Positions 34,323 through 43,211 of a DNA stretch of 55,318 bases are shown piece by piece. The DNA is from Planctomycetota bacterium (GTDB lineage Bacteria > Planctomycetota > Phycisphaerae > SM23-33): positions 1 to 55,318 of the forward strand of contig JAAYCO010000111.1 of the NCBI GenBank assembly GCA_012729725.1, given 5' to 3'. The position numbers and the translations under genes were made by a program. Numbering within the stretch: the first letter of the stretch is position 1; each line of letters opens with the position of its first letter. A model generated the notes under the pieces. The model searched no databases, was not told where the DNA came from, and worked only from the letters and a program-made list of their open reading frames with translations.

Positions 34323-34345
34323 ACCCGATTTGCTAAGCAAGGCAA
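34318..34345 (-). promoter_or_regulatory. Sigma-70 promoter of the lipid kinase-kdsA unit
   Basis: On the minus strand TTGCCT, 16 bp, TATTAT (34318-34323). The -10 element shares five bases with the -10 of the rightward promoter, so the two should exclude each other. Confidence 0.5.
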
Positions 34346-34390
34346 TGTTGCTGCGCCTTCGGAAATTGTAGTTGGCTTTAGGGAGAGAAC

Positions 34391-35716
34391 ATGGAATCAG
34401 CTTCGCAGGACACGTTAGTCGCAATCGCAAACAAAGACGCGTGGACCGCTGAAGACCATCGTGAGTTGCTAAGGCAACTCGTTTCTACGAGCGATGCGGC
34501 CAGGAAGTTCCAATCGTTGCTTGGGCAGCTGGAGTCCGCCGAGAGTCAGCCCAAAGGGACTGCTGCCCTGAAACTTGGCATTGCCCGCTACATGGCGTGC
34601 CGGTTCCAGGAAGCCCTCGACGTGCTTGCCCAGGCTACCGATAACAAGGACCGCCGCTACTTCCAGGCAATGAGCTGGAAGAATCTTCGTCGCTACGACA
34701 AGGCGGTCGAGGAACTGGAAAAGGCTAAATCAGCCGGATGGGACGCCAACGAGATAGATGTGGAAATAGCCGAAGCGCTTGCGCTTGGCGGCAAAGGCGA
34801 AGCGGCCCAACAGTTGTTGTCAAAGCTGGAGTCCAGAATAGGGCAGTCAGCGGATGTCGCCTATCTCAAAGGCCTGCTGCTCGATCTTCAGGGTCTGCAC
34901 GAAAAAGCCGCGGATGCGTACGAGCAGGCGCGAGTGGCGGATCCCCACCACACACCCGCCACCTTCCGTCTTGCATACTTCAATGATCTGCATGGAGATG
35001 AGGACCAGGCCATTGCCCTCTACAAGCAGTGCGTCAGCCGCCCGCCGATCAACGCTAACGCGCTGCTGAACCTGGCCGTCCTTTACGAGGATGCCGGTCG
35101 ATACGACCAGGCGATGATATGCCTGCGACGCGTGTTGGCCAGCAATCCGGCCAACGCGAGAGCCCGGATGTTCCTGAAGGACATAGAAGACTCCAAAACC
35201 ATGTACTTCGACGAGGACCGCGCCAAGAGGATCGCTCGCCGAAATGCGGTGATGGATATTCCGGTCACCGACTTTGAGCTGTCCGTCAGAGCCCGTAACT
35301 GTCTCAAGAAGATGAACATTCGAACCCTTGGCGACCTTGTTCGCACAAGCGAGGCCGAGCTGCTTGCATACAAAAACTTCGGCGAAACTTCGCTGAAGGA
35401 AATCAAGGACATGCTCACCGCCAAGGGCCTGCGCCTTGGCCAGCCGCTGGATGAAGAAACGCCGCCCGCCAAACCGGATGCCGAACCGGATGCCCCGTCG
35501 GCAAACGAAGGGCTTCTGGCGACGCCGATAAGTCAGATCGACTTGTCGATCCGCGCCAGAAAAGCTATTGAAGCATTGGACATCGACACGCTGGGCGATC
35601 TGGCGTCGAAGACTGAGCCCGAACTGCTTGCCTGTCGCAACTTCGGGCAGACCAGCCTGAACGAAATACGTCAACGCCTGGCTGAGTACGGCCTGAAGCT
35701 GCGAGAGCCTTCGTAG
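34391..35716 (+). CDS. TPR protein with two RNA-polymerase-alpha C-terminal-like domains
   Basis: A 441-residue cytoplasmic protein with GGGAGAGAAC before ATG 34391. Residues ~20-270 are a series of TPR hairpins (ALKLGIARYMACRFQEALDV, AYLKGLLLDLQGLHEKAADA, ALLNLAVLYEDAGRYDQAMI). Residues ~295-355 (VTDFELSVRARNCLKKMNIR, LGDLVRTSEAELLAYKNFGE) and ~378-440 (ISQIDLSIRARKAIEALDID, LGDLASKTEPELLACRNFGQ) are two copies of the helix-hairpin domain of the RNA polymerase alpha C-terminus. They could bind DNA or polymerase. To my knowledge this arrangement is characteristic of planctomycetes; its function is not established. Confidence 0.82.
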   Translation: MESASQDTLVAIANKDAWTAEDHRELLRQLVSTSDAARKFQSLLGQLESAESQPKGTAALKLGIARYMACRFQEALDVLAQATDNKDRRYFQAMSWKNLRRYDKAVEELEKAKSAGWDANEIDVEIAEALALGGKGEAAQQLLSKLESRIGQSADVAYLKGLLLDLQGLHEKAADAYEQARVADPHHTPATFRLAYFNDLHGDEDQAIALYKQCVSRPPINANALLNLAVLYEDAGRYDQAMICLRRVLASNPANARARMFLKDIEDSKTMYFDEDRAKRIARRNAVMDIPVTDFELSVRARNCLKKMNIRTLGDLVRTSEAELLAYKNFGETSLKEIKDMLTAKGLRLGQPLDEETPPAKPDAEPDAPSANEGLLATPISQIDLSIRARKAIEALDIDTLGDLASKTEPELLACRNFGQTSLNEIRQRLAEYGLKLREPS

Positions 35717-35766
35717 TCCGTGCCTGATGTCCTTCATTCCGCTCCGGCGGCAAGGGAGCCTTGGAC

Positions 35767-37050
35767 ATGGAGGTCGATCGTCAACCTGCTTCGCCGACAA
35801 AGCTAACCACATGGGCAATGGCGCTGGTTCCATTCGCCTGTCTGGTTGCTTTTTTGGCGGGGCTTCTTTCCAGCTGCGATCACCCGCAGACTATTGCGCC
35901 GGCTGAACCTCCCGCGCGACTTCCGCAGCCTCGCATCGTGCGCGTCTTGCTGACGGATCGCCCCGTTCAATCCGCTGCTTTTGGCTTCCACGGCGTTCCA
36001 TCAATCGACGGTCGGCCAGTAAAAGGTTTTAGTCGTGAGTCGCTATTTGAAGTGCGCCGCGCCAACGGCAAGTGGAATGTTGATGGCGCCGAGCTGGTTG
36101 GCGGCAGGATCGTGTTTGATTCGGGCCCAGACGGCTCGGCTGCTTACGGCAGAATGACATACAGGGGCTCGCTTCACCTGGTGGAGGCGGGTCCGGATTC
36201 GTTCAACGTCATCAACCACGTCGACATGGAGATGTACCTGGCGGGCGTGCTGCCTCGAGAGCTGTACAAGAACTGGTCGCTTGAAACATATCGAGCAGTC
36301 GCAATAGCAGCCAGGACCTTTGCGCTTTATCACAAGCTTCATTCTCCGGCAAACCGGCAGCATGATGTGGGCGACAACCAGGCTTCGCAGGTGTATGGCG
36401 GCATGAAGGCTGAGACATCCAAGAGCCGCCAGGCCGTCAGCGACACGACAGGGCAGGTGCTGGCTTACGGCCAGCAGGGCAGCGAACGCATCTTCATGGC
36501 CCAGTACTCGGCGACGAATGGGGGCGTAGTGAACGGGGCGTACGTAATTCGTGAACTCGCCCCTGACGACCGAATACCTCCGCTTCTTGGCGGCCAGAAA
36601 GATGATGACGGCAGATCCTGCCCGCGATTTTCGTGGCCAACTGTGCGAATCACCAAAGACCAGATGCACCAGGCAGTCAAGGCCAGCAAATATGCGGCGG
36701 CCAGCAGACTATGCGACATCAAGGAAATGCGCATAGCATCGCGGACTGATTACGAAAGGATAGTCTGGCTGGACCTTGTTGATTCCAAGGGCAACTGGAT
36801 GCGCCTAAGGGCGGAAGACCTTCGCCTGCTGCTTCTGTCGAATGGACCAGCGGAGGCCAAGGGCCTTAACTCCATGAACTGCTCGATTCGAGATCTTGGC
36901 GACGCTTTTGAATTCCACGATGGCAGCGGCTTCGGCCACGGCGTGGGGCTTTCGCAATGGGGCGCGGAGGACAAGGCCAAGCGCGGCTGGTCCGCTCTGC
37001 GGATACTCGACTTCTACTATCCCGGCGCGACCATCATCCGAGCCTGGTAG
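35767..37050 (+). CDS. SpoIID/LytB-family lipoprotein
   Basis: A 427-residue protein; ATG 35767 follows GGGAG at eight bases, better placed than TTG 35761. Residues ~18-38 form a signal peptide ending at LLSSC, a probable lipoprotein site. The SpoIID core shows YLAGVLPRELYKNWSLETYR with the catalytic-type Glu, AVAIAARTFALYH, the FMAQYSATNGGVVNG segment and the C-terminal signature GHGVGLSQWGAEDKAKRGWS with ILDFYYPGA. SpoIID is a lytic transglycosylase of denuded peptidoglycan; non-sporulating relatives act in cell-wall turnover or division. Confidence 0.88.
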   Translation: MEVDRQPASPTKLTTWAMALVPFACLVAFLAGLLSSCDHPQTIAPAEPPARLPQPRIVRVLLTDRPVQSAAFGFHGVPSIDGRPVKGFSRESLFEVRRANGKWNVDGAELVGGRIVFDSGPDGSAAYGRMTYRGSLHLVEAGPDSFNVINHVDMEMYLAGVLPRELYKNWSLETYRAVAIAARTFALYHKLHSPANRQHDVGDNQASQVYGGMKAETSKSRQAVSDTTGQVLAYGQQGSERIFMAQYSATNGGVVNGAYVIRELAPDDRIPPLLGGQKDDDGRSCPRFSWPTVRITKDQMHQAVKASKYAAASRLCDIKEMRIASRTDYERIVWLDLVDSKGNWMRLRAEDLRLLLLSNGPAEAKGLNSMNCSIRDLGDAFEFHDGSGFGHGVGLSQWGAEDKAKRGWSALRILDFYYPGATIIRAW

Positions 37051-37059
37051 CAGACGCCC

Positions 37060-39150
37060 TTACTTGCGGGCCATCTGTTCCTTCTTGCGGGCGGCGATAA
37101 TCACCTCGGCGATTTTTGCCGGCACAGGCTTATAGGAGGCTAGCTCCATCGTGAAGCTGGCCATGCCCTGGCTGAGGCTTCGAACGATAGTGGCGTAGCC
37201 AAACATATTCGCCAGGGGAACCTGGGCGCGTATGACTGCGAACGATTCCCTGTTTTCGGCGCCCATCACCATGCCGCGTCGGCTGTTCAGATCGCCTACT
37301 ATCGAACCCTGGAACTGCGTCGGCGTTTCGATTTCGACGTTCATGATCGGCTCGAGCAGAACGGGCTTCGACGCCAGGAATGCCTGCTTGAATGCCTCAA
37401 CGGCCGCGATCCTGAATGCCATTTCACTTGAATCGACATCGTGGTAGCTGCCGTCATCTAGCGCCATCTTGCAGTTAACAATCTCATATCCAGCAACCGG
37501 CCCTTTCTTCAGAGCCATCTGGAAGCCTTTATCAACCGCCGGAATGTACTCGCCCGGGATTCGCCCACCGCTGATGTTGTCTTCGAATTCGTATTGCGTC
37601 AGGGCGTCTTCGCCCAGCGGAATCAGCCTGCCAACAACATGTGCGAACTGGCCCGAGCCGCCTGTCTGCTTTTTGTGGCGGTAGTCGTACTTTGACTCCA
37701 CCGTCGGAGCCTCGCGATAGCTGACTTTCGGCGCGCCCACCGTGACGTTTGCCTTGTACTCGCGCCGCATGCGCTCCACATAAACATCCAGGTGCAGTTC
37801 GCCCATGCCCGCGATAACAGTCTCGCCGGTTTCAGGGTCGGTGGTCACGCGGAAGGTCGGATCTTCCTTCATAAACCGGTTGAGGGCTTTGCCCATCCGG
37901 TCCTCATCGGCGCTGCTGGCGGGTGTGATCGAAAGTCGAATCACCGGATCGGCCACATAAATGCTCTCTAGCGAGTAGTTGAGCTTTTCATCACAGAAGG
38001 TGTCGCCGCTGGCGCACTCAACGCCAACCATGGCCACGATATCGCCAGGCCCGGCAATGTCGATGTCCTGTCGGTTGTTGGCGTGCATTCGCACGATCCT
38101 GCCGACTCGGACCATCTTATTCGTTCGGGCGTTGCGGTAGGTCTTGCCCTTGGACAAGCTGCCCTGGTAGATGCGCGTATAAGACAACTGACCGAAGGTC
38201 TCATCAACGATTTTGAACGCCATCGCAACCAGGGGCGCATCCGGGTCGCACGACAGAATAACCTCTGCGCCGCCGTTGTCGTGATTGCGTGCGAAGCTGT
38301 TTCTGTCCAGCGGGCTGGGCAGGTAGCTGCACACGGCGTCCAGCAGCGGCTGAATGCCCTTGTTCTTGTAGGCAGTGCCCATCATGACGGGCACAATCTG
38401 CCGCAGCAATGTTGCTGAACGAACAGCCTTGCGAATAGCTGCGGGAGTTATGTCACGCTCTTCAAGCAGGTCTTCAAGCAGTTCGTCATCGTGCAGGCTC
38501 AGTGTTTCAAGCATCTCGTGTCGAGCTTCCTGAGCCGCATCCAGCAGCCTCTGGGGAATGGCCTCCGTGCGGATGTCTTCTCCCTGTGGGCCGTCGAAGT
38601 ACAACGCCTGCATCTCAACCAGGTCGATGACGCCTTCGAAATCGGCGCCAACGCCAATGGGAAGCTGCAGGGACACCGGAGTCAGGCCCAGCTTTTCGCG
38701 AAGCTCGCGAACAACCTTGGCCGGATCGCTCCCGGTGCGGTCCATCTTGTTGATGAACGCTATTCTGGGAACGCGATAGCGATTCATCTGCCTGTCAACG
38801 GTGACCGACTGGCTCTGAACGCCGCCGACAGCGCATAGGACCATGATGGCGCCGTCCAGCACGCGCAGAGAACGCTCGACCTCTACCGTGAAATCCACGT
38901 GGCCGGGGGTGTCGATCAGATTGATCGTGAACTCGTCCCATTTCACCTGCGTCGCCGCCGAGGTAATGGTGATGCCGCGCTCGCGCTCAAGATCCATGAA
39001 GTCCATGGTCGCGCCGCCGTCTCCGCCCTTGACCTCGAGCATGCGGTGAATTCTTCCGGCGTAATACAAGATACGCTCGCTCAGGGTCGTCTTGCCCGAG
39101 TCGATGTGCGCTGAGATACCGATATTCCTGATAATATTAAGATTGTCCAT
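37060..39150 (-). CDS. fusA: Translation elongation factor G
   Basis: A 696-residue translational GTPase. G1 is AHIDSGKTTLSERILYYAG (Ser where Ala is usual), the switch I region is RERGITITSAAT, G3 is DTPGHVDFT and G4 is NKMDRTGSD. Domains II to V are complete, with GMGELHLDVYVERMRREYKA and the C-terminal GYATIVRSLSQGMASFTMEL. It drives ribosomal translocation. GGAG precedes the ATG 39150. The gene is not in a str operon here: no rpsL, rpsG or tuf is adjacent, which is compatible with a second EF-G type; which type cannot be decided. It is the last clear core gene before the stress island. Confidence 0.95.
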   Translation of the reverse strand: MDNLNIIRNIGISAHIDSGKTTLSERILYYAGRIHRMLEVKGGDGGATMDFMDLERERGITITSAATQVKWDEFTINLIDTPGHVDFTVEVERSLRVLDGAIMVLCAVGGVQSQSVTVDRQMNRYRVPRIAFINKMDRTGSDPAKVVRELREKLGLTPVSLQLPIGVGADFEGVIDLVEMQALYFDGPQGEDIRTEAIPQRLLDAAQEARHEMLETLSLHDDELLEDLLEERDITPAAIRKAVRSATLLRQIVPVMMGTAYKNKGIQPLLDAVCSYLPSPLDRNSFARNHDNGGAEVILSCDPDAPLVAMAFKIVDETFGQLSYTRIYQGSLSKGKTYRNARTNKMVRVGRIVRMHANNRQDIDIAGPGDIVAMVGVECASGDTFCDEKLNYSLESIYVADPVIRLSITPASSADEDRMGKALNRFMKEDPTFRVTTDPETGETVIAGMGELHLDVYVERMRREYKANVTVGAPKVSYREAPTVESKYDYRHKKQTGGSGQFAHVVGRLIPLGEDALTQYEFEDNISGGRIPGEYIPAVDKGFQMALKKGPVAGYEIVNCKMALDDGSYHDVDSSEMAFRIAAVEAFKQAFLASKPVLLEPIMNVEIETPTQFQGSIVGDLNSRRGMVMGAENRESFAVIRAQVPLANMFGYATIVRSLSQGMASFTMELASYKPVPAKIAEVIIAARKKEQMARK

Positions 39151-39907
39151 CCTGCGACTCCGAAAAAACTGCTTTCTTCTATTACTGAGCAGAGTTAAAG
39201 AGGTCTATTCTACCGCGCAGCCCGCAAAAAAGATTGACTAAAAACGTCACTTTTGCGATTTTTTCGTGGCTTAGCAAACGCTTAGTAGTCTGGACCACTT
39301 ACAAAGAGATCGGCAAACTACTGCTGGGACCCCGCGAAAAATGCGTTTGCTTTTCATGACACTTTGGTGCGCCCGGCACAACTTGCCCACATTCCCCTCG
39401 GTGCAACTGGCCGCGTCACTGCATTGGTCCGAGTTCGGCGCCCCGCCCAAAGCAGTCCGCTGGCGTGAAGATAGAGAGCGTTTCGATCTCGCTGGATTAT
39501 GGGGGTCGTATCACTGGAAATGGAACGGTCTGTTCTTCGAGACGTTCTCCACGCTCGGCCGTATGACAGTAGAGCAGTAGAACGCCCTTCGGCTCGCTGC
39601 GCTCGCTCGGGGCTCAGGAGACCGCAGGACAGCTGTCATGTCTATCTGAGAGCTGAAGCTTCGGTTTGTTGACGTTGACCGGGCAACTGCTGTTTGCTGT
39701 CAACTGCTTTCCCGCTCTGTCCGCCGCGGGCTGATTGGAGATTGTGCTCCTCGAATCGAAACGGTCTATCCATGTGCCCCGAATGTCAGGTGTACCTCTG
39801 GCCGCTGGAGGAGTTCAGATGCGCCCGTGCCGTTGGCGTGAATGGGGCGCGCCGGCACCCGGAGCGGCGCGCCCTTGCCCAGCATGTACCAGTCCCTCGC
39901 CGGGTGC
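39151..39907. other. Gene-poor junction between core genome and stress island
   Basis: About 750 bases without a gene I can support. The first ~150 bases, leader of fusA, are rich in A/T runs. From about 39,300 the sequence becomes GC-rich, with short open frames on the plus strand (39341-39580 and 39694-39927) that lack ribosome sites and recognisable domains. They may be remnants of a lost gene or mobile element. A perfect 10-bp hairpin is at 39845-39874. No tRNA, integrase or direct-repeat attachment site was seen. Confidence 0.5.
39845..39874. repeat. Perfect hairpin downstream of htrA
   Basis: GGGCGCGCCG and CGGCGCGCCC form a 10-bp perfect stem with a ten-base loop, about 35 bases past the htrA stop. 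There is no T-run on either strand, so it may be an mRNA 3'-end structure or a factor-dependent stop rather than a standard terminator. Confidence 0.5.
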
Positions 39908-41458
39908 TTACGCCGATGTCGGTGTAACGAACACGAACCGCGTTCCGCCTTGGCGATCGCGGATGCGAAGACGCACGCCGTCTTTGGCCTCGTCGCCGGC
40001 CAAAGCGTCGGTCAACTTATCGGCTGAATCGACCACCTTGCCGTTGACGTGTGTGATCACATCGCCGGGCTGGATGCCCTTGTCAGCTGCGTCGGAACCG
40101 GGGGTGACCTCGAGGACCACCGCGCCGTCGAGGTCCGCGTCGATGCCGAACTTCTCGGCGTACTGCTCGCCCATGGTGGCGACCTTGAGGCCGAACCGAC
40201 CCGCCGCCTCGCTGCCGTGCAGGCTCGGTGCGCCTTCACTGAACGCCGAGGCGAAGTCCGCCGGCTGCTGGCCAATCTTCACGTCCAGGGTTCGTTTTTC
40301 GCCGTCACGGTAGATTTCCAGTTCGACTGTCTTGTCGGGCCGGATGGCCGCCACGCGGTTGCGCAGCTCATTGACGTTCGCGATGCTCTTGCCGTCTACA
40401 GCCGTGATGAAGTCGCCTTCCTTCAGACCCGCCTTCTCGGCCGGGGAGTCCTCCATCACGCTGGAGACCAGCGCCCCGTCGGTGCCCGGCAGGTCGAAGC
40501 TGCGGGCCAATCCCTCGTCGACGTTCTGGATCGTCACCCCCAGGTAGCCGCGGACCACCTCGCCCGTATCGATCAACTGGTTCATGATGTTGCGAACCAT
40601 GTTCGAGGGGATCGACAGACCAATGCCCTCATTCACGCCCGTTCGCGAGACGATGGCCGTGTTGATGCCGACCACCTCGCCGCGCATGTTCACCAGCGGG
40701 CCACCGGAGTTGCCGTGGTTAATGGCCGCGTCGGTCTGAAGGAAGTTCTCGTATCCGTCCCGCCCGGTCGTGCGCCCTTTGGCAGAGATGATCCCAGCCG
40801 TCACGGTCTGCGGCAGGCCCTCGGGGGCACCGATGGCCAGCACCCAATCGCCGACCTCAAGTTCGTCGCTGTCGCCCAGGCGGGCCTCGGTCAGACGGTC
40901 AGGCTTGATCTTCAGCACGGCCAGATCGGTCTGCTTGTCCGTGCGGACCCACTCGGCCTCGAACTTCCGGCTGTCGTGCAGGACGACTTCCACCTCATCC
41001 GCGTCGCGCACCACGTGCCAGTTGGTCAGGACGTATCCCTTTTCGGCATCCACGATCACACCGCTGCCGAGCCCGCGCTGATAGAACTCACGCTTAGGCT
41101 GCTGGCGCTGGGGCGTTTCCCAACGGAAGCGAAACGGGCCCTGGAAGCCCGGCAGGTCGTCGCCGAAGAACCGCTTGAAAAAGTCGTCCATTTCCGGGAA
41201 TGGAATCGGCTCGTAGGCGACCTTCTGCCTGACGTGCACGACCACCACGGCCGGTTTGACCGCGTTTGAAACGGCTCGGAACAGGGCCGACATCTTGTCG
41301 TGCTTGCTCAGTTCTTCCAGGGCAGTGATGGTCGCCTCCTGCCGGCCTGCTTCGACGGCGAAGGCGATCTGCCGGGCTACGGGTGGGCCGAGGAAAGCCG
41401 TACTGGCGATCAGCAGCCCGATCAGGCCAAACGGGAGCATTCTTCTTGCCAATCGCAT
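39908..41458 (-). CDS. HtrA/DegP-family periplasmic serine protease
   Basis: A 516-residue protease with AAAGGAG before ATG 41458. Residues ~8-33 form a signal peptide/anchor (MLPFGLIGLLIASTAFLG). The trypsin-like domain has His148 (TNWHVV), Asp178 (QTDLAVL) and Ser251 (NHGNSGGPLV). Two PDZ domains follow: ~310-395 (GYLGVTIQNVDEGLARSF) and ~415-515 (GAVVLEVTPGSDAADKGIQP). Such proteases degrade or refold damaged envelope proteins. It is the last gene of the leftward unit dksA-like, small ORF, radical SAM, htrA. DegP is also a member of the transmissible stress-tolerance loci of proteobacteria. Confidence 0.94.
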   Translation of the reverse strand: MRLARRMLPFGLIGLLIASTAFLGPPVARQIAFAVEAGRQEATITALEELSKHDKMSALFRAVSNAVKPAVVVVHVRQKVAYEPIPFPEMDDFFKRFFGDDLPGFQGPFRFRWETPQRQQPKREFYQRGLGSGVIVDAEKGYVLTNWHVVRDADEVEVVLHDSRKFEAEWVRTDKQTDLAVLKIKPDRLTEARLGDSDELEVGDWVLAIGAPEGLPQTVTAGIISAKGRTTGRDGYENFLQTDAAINHGNSGGPLVNMRGEVVGINTAIVSRTGVNEGIGLSIPSNMVRNIMNQLIDTGEVVRGYLGVTIQNVDEGLARSFDLPGTDGALVSSVMEDSPAEKAGLKEGDFITAVDGKSIANVNELRNRVAAIRPDKTVELEIYRDGEKRTLDVKIGQQPADFASAFSEGAPSLHGSEAAGRFGLKVATMGEQYAEKFGIDADLDGAVVLEVTPGSDAADKGIQPGDVITHVNGKVVDSADKLTDALAGDEAKDGVRLRIRDRQGGTRFVFVTPTSA

Positions 41459-41481
41459 AGTTCACGCTCCTTTCAATACTT

Positions 41482-42963
41482 TCATGAAGTTGGTTGCATT
41501 TCGTTCATTTCCTCTTCAACAGCGGGGGAAGTCTCGGTCGCAAATGGTGGCAGCTTCGCCGATCGCCCAGCCCACTCTTCGGCGGCCACGTCAATGGCGG
41601 CGGCAATCTTGCCATTGAGGTAACCGGGCGGCATGGTGCTGTCTGGCCGACATGTCGGCTGACCAGCGATGTTGCGGAACGCCTGGGGATGATCAATCAG
41701 CAGGCACGGGCGATTGCGGTCGGTGATCTCCGCCTGATGCCGGCGATAGGCGCGGAACACGGGATTGTCGCGGATAAAGTCGGCCAGACTCGCGTGATCA
41801 CTCCGGCCCTCGAGGATGTCGAAGACATTTCCACAGGTCACCGGCGAGAACACGCAGGGCCGGATGTCGCCATTGGCGCGAATGTGGAAGTAGTAGCGCC
41901 CGCCCGCAATGCAGCCGCCGACCAACGGGCCGTCGTTCCAGAAGTCTCCGAGGAAGATCGGCCGTTGCTCAGCGCGCCAGCGGTTGATTGTCTCGCGGAG
42001 CATGGCACGCTGGTCGGCCGTCGGCATGAGGTCCACCCTTGGCGATCGGCCGATCGGCTGAAGCAGAAAGAACCAGCCGAACATGTCGTGCTCATCGATG
42101 CGCTGCTCGATGAAAGCGTCCTGGCAGATCGCTTCGGCATTCTCGCGTGTGACGGTCGCCGAAAAACCGCACATGACACCCCGTTCAGCCAGCAGGGCGC
42201 GGGCCTTTCGCGTGGCCTGGTAAACACCATGGCCTCGGCGTGCGTTGGTCTGGTGCTCGAAGCCTTCCACACTGATCGCCGGGAAGACGTTGCCGACTGC
42301 AGCCAATCGGTCGGCGGTCTGGGCGTCGATCAGCGTTCCGTTCGTGTACACCAGGAAGCCTCGCTCCGGAAACTCCGCGGCGAGGCGGCTGATCACTCGG
42401 TCTCGCTTCTCTCGAAGGAAGGGCTCGCCGCCGGAGATCGTCACCAGCGTGACGCCCATGTCGATGACCTGCTCGATGATCGCCCGGAGTTGGTCGTACG
42501 ACAGGTCGTGCCCGTCGGTACTGCTGTTGGCGTAGCAGCCGGGGCAGTTCAGATTGCATCGGTCGGTAAGTTCAATGACCACGGTGCAGGGCATGGGCTG
42601 GCCGTTGCGGACGCCCTCCGTCCGGCGCTGCATGTCGCATATCCAGGTGCCGAGGAACCGCAAAATAGCCTCGGCGGCAGCCGGGCGTTCCCGGACCAGT
42701 CGGTCCAGGAATGGCCTCAGGTGACCGCCGAACCAGCGCAGATTGGTCAGGAGCTCGGAATCGTCCTCGACGTGCTCGTAAGACCTGTCCAGACGGCGCA
42801 GTACACTCCCGATCAGCGCATCGCGCAGGTACGGAACACGCATCGCCAACCCCGCGCCTCGCGCAATGGCCGACGCGCCCATTCGGCTGATGCTCTGTCT
42901 GATCGTGTCTGGACTCGGCATTGCGATCATTGCTGTATGTCCGTCCGTGCCCTTTGGGGCCAC
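41482..42963 (-). CDS. Radical SAM protein with SPASM-like C-terminus
   Basis: A 493-residue protein. The [4Fe-4S] motif is CNLNCPGC (Cys136, 140, 143), followed by SAM-binding ISGGEPFLREK and the usual strand VYTNGTLID. The C-terminal part (~345-440) has GGCIAGGRYYFHIRANGDIR, PCVFSPVTCGNVFD and NRPCLLIDHP, with Cys residues suggesting an auxiliary cluster. The N-terminal ~125 residues are helical and unassigned. The start is uncertain: GTG 42963 lies 11 bases after the small upstream ORF, with ATG 42930 and 42921 as alternatives without clear ribosome sites. It may modify a peptide or cofactor; the partner is unknown. Next to htrA and a small ORF in one operon. Confidence 0.85.
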   Translation of the reverse strand: MAPKGTDGHTAMIAMPSPDTIRQSISRMGASAIARGAGLAMRVPYLRDALIGSVLRRLDRSYEHVEDDSELLTNLRWFGGHLRPFLDRLVRERPAAAEAILRFLGTWICDMQRRTEGVRNGQPMPCTVVIELTDRCNLNCPGCYANSSTDGHDLSYDQLRAIIEQVIDMGVTLVTISGGEPFLREKRDRVISRLAAEFPERGFLVYTNGTLIDAQTADRLAAVGNVFPAISVEGFEHQTNARRGHGVYQATRKARALLAERGVMCGFSATVTRENAEAICQDAFIEQRIDEHDMFGWFFLLQPIGRSPRVDLMPTADQRAMLRETINRWRAEQRPIFLGDFWNDGPLVGGCIAGGRYYFHIRANGDIRPCVFSPVTCGNVFDILEGRSDHASLADFIRDNPVFRAYRRHQAEITDRNRPCLLIDHPQAFRNIAGQPTCRPDSTMPPGYLNGKIAAAIDVAAEEWAGRSAKLPPFATETSPAVEEEMNEMQPTS

Positions 42964-42974
42964 TGCTAAAAGGC

Positions 42975-43193
42975 CTACGTTACGCTTATGCTTGGGCCTT
43001 CAACGGTGGTTTCACTGCGTATCAAGTGATCCCACAGTCTCGCCTGTCCTGTATCCGGATACGGCGGCGGCATAGGAATGCCTGCGGTCATAACGCTTGG
43101 TTTCACCGCACGGCAGTCCCGCCAGTTCCGTGAAACCCGGCGGCCTCGGCCGGAGGACTCCGGACCGCTCCGTTTGTTCGATTCGTCTGACAC
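42975..43193 (-). CDS. Small hypothetical protein between dksA-like and radical SAM genes
   Basis: A 72-residue frame starting at GTG 43193, eight bases after a strong AGGAGG that lies right behind the dksA-like stop. The product (SDESNKRSGPESSGRGRRVS ... MTAGIPMPPPYPDTGQARLW) is basic, Pro-rich and disordered-looking, with no recognised domain. Spacing to both neighbours suits an operon. A small protein directly before a radical SAM gene could be its peptide substrate, but no repeated Cys/Ser core is present. It may also be non-coding spacer with a chance ribosome site. Confidence 0.4.
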   Translation of the reverse strand: MSDESNKRSGPESSGRGRRVSRNWRDCRAVKPSVMTAGIPMPPPYPDTGQARLWDHLIRSETTVEGPSISVT

Positions 43194-43211
43194 CGCAACC
43201 ACCTCCTGAAG

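Noticed and set aside
39341-39927. Two short plus-strand frames in the junction region
   Set aside because: No ribosome site, no domain, atypical composition; described as possible remnants rather than genes.
41494-42969. 491-codon open frame opposite the radical SAM gene, plus a similar 406-codon frame (40049-41269) opposite htrA
   Set aside because: Both mirror strongly supported genes in GC-rich DNA, have no ribosome site and no recognisable domain; long antisense frames are expected here.
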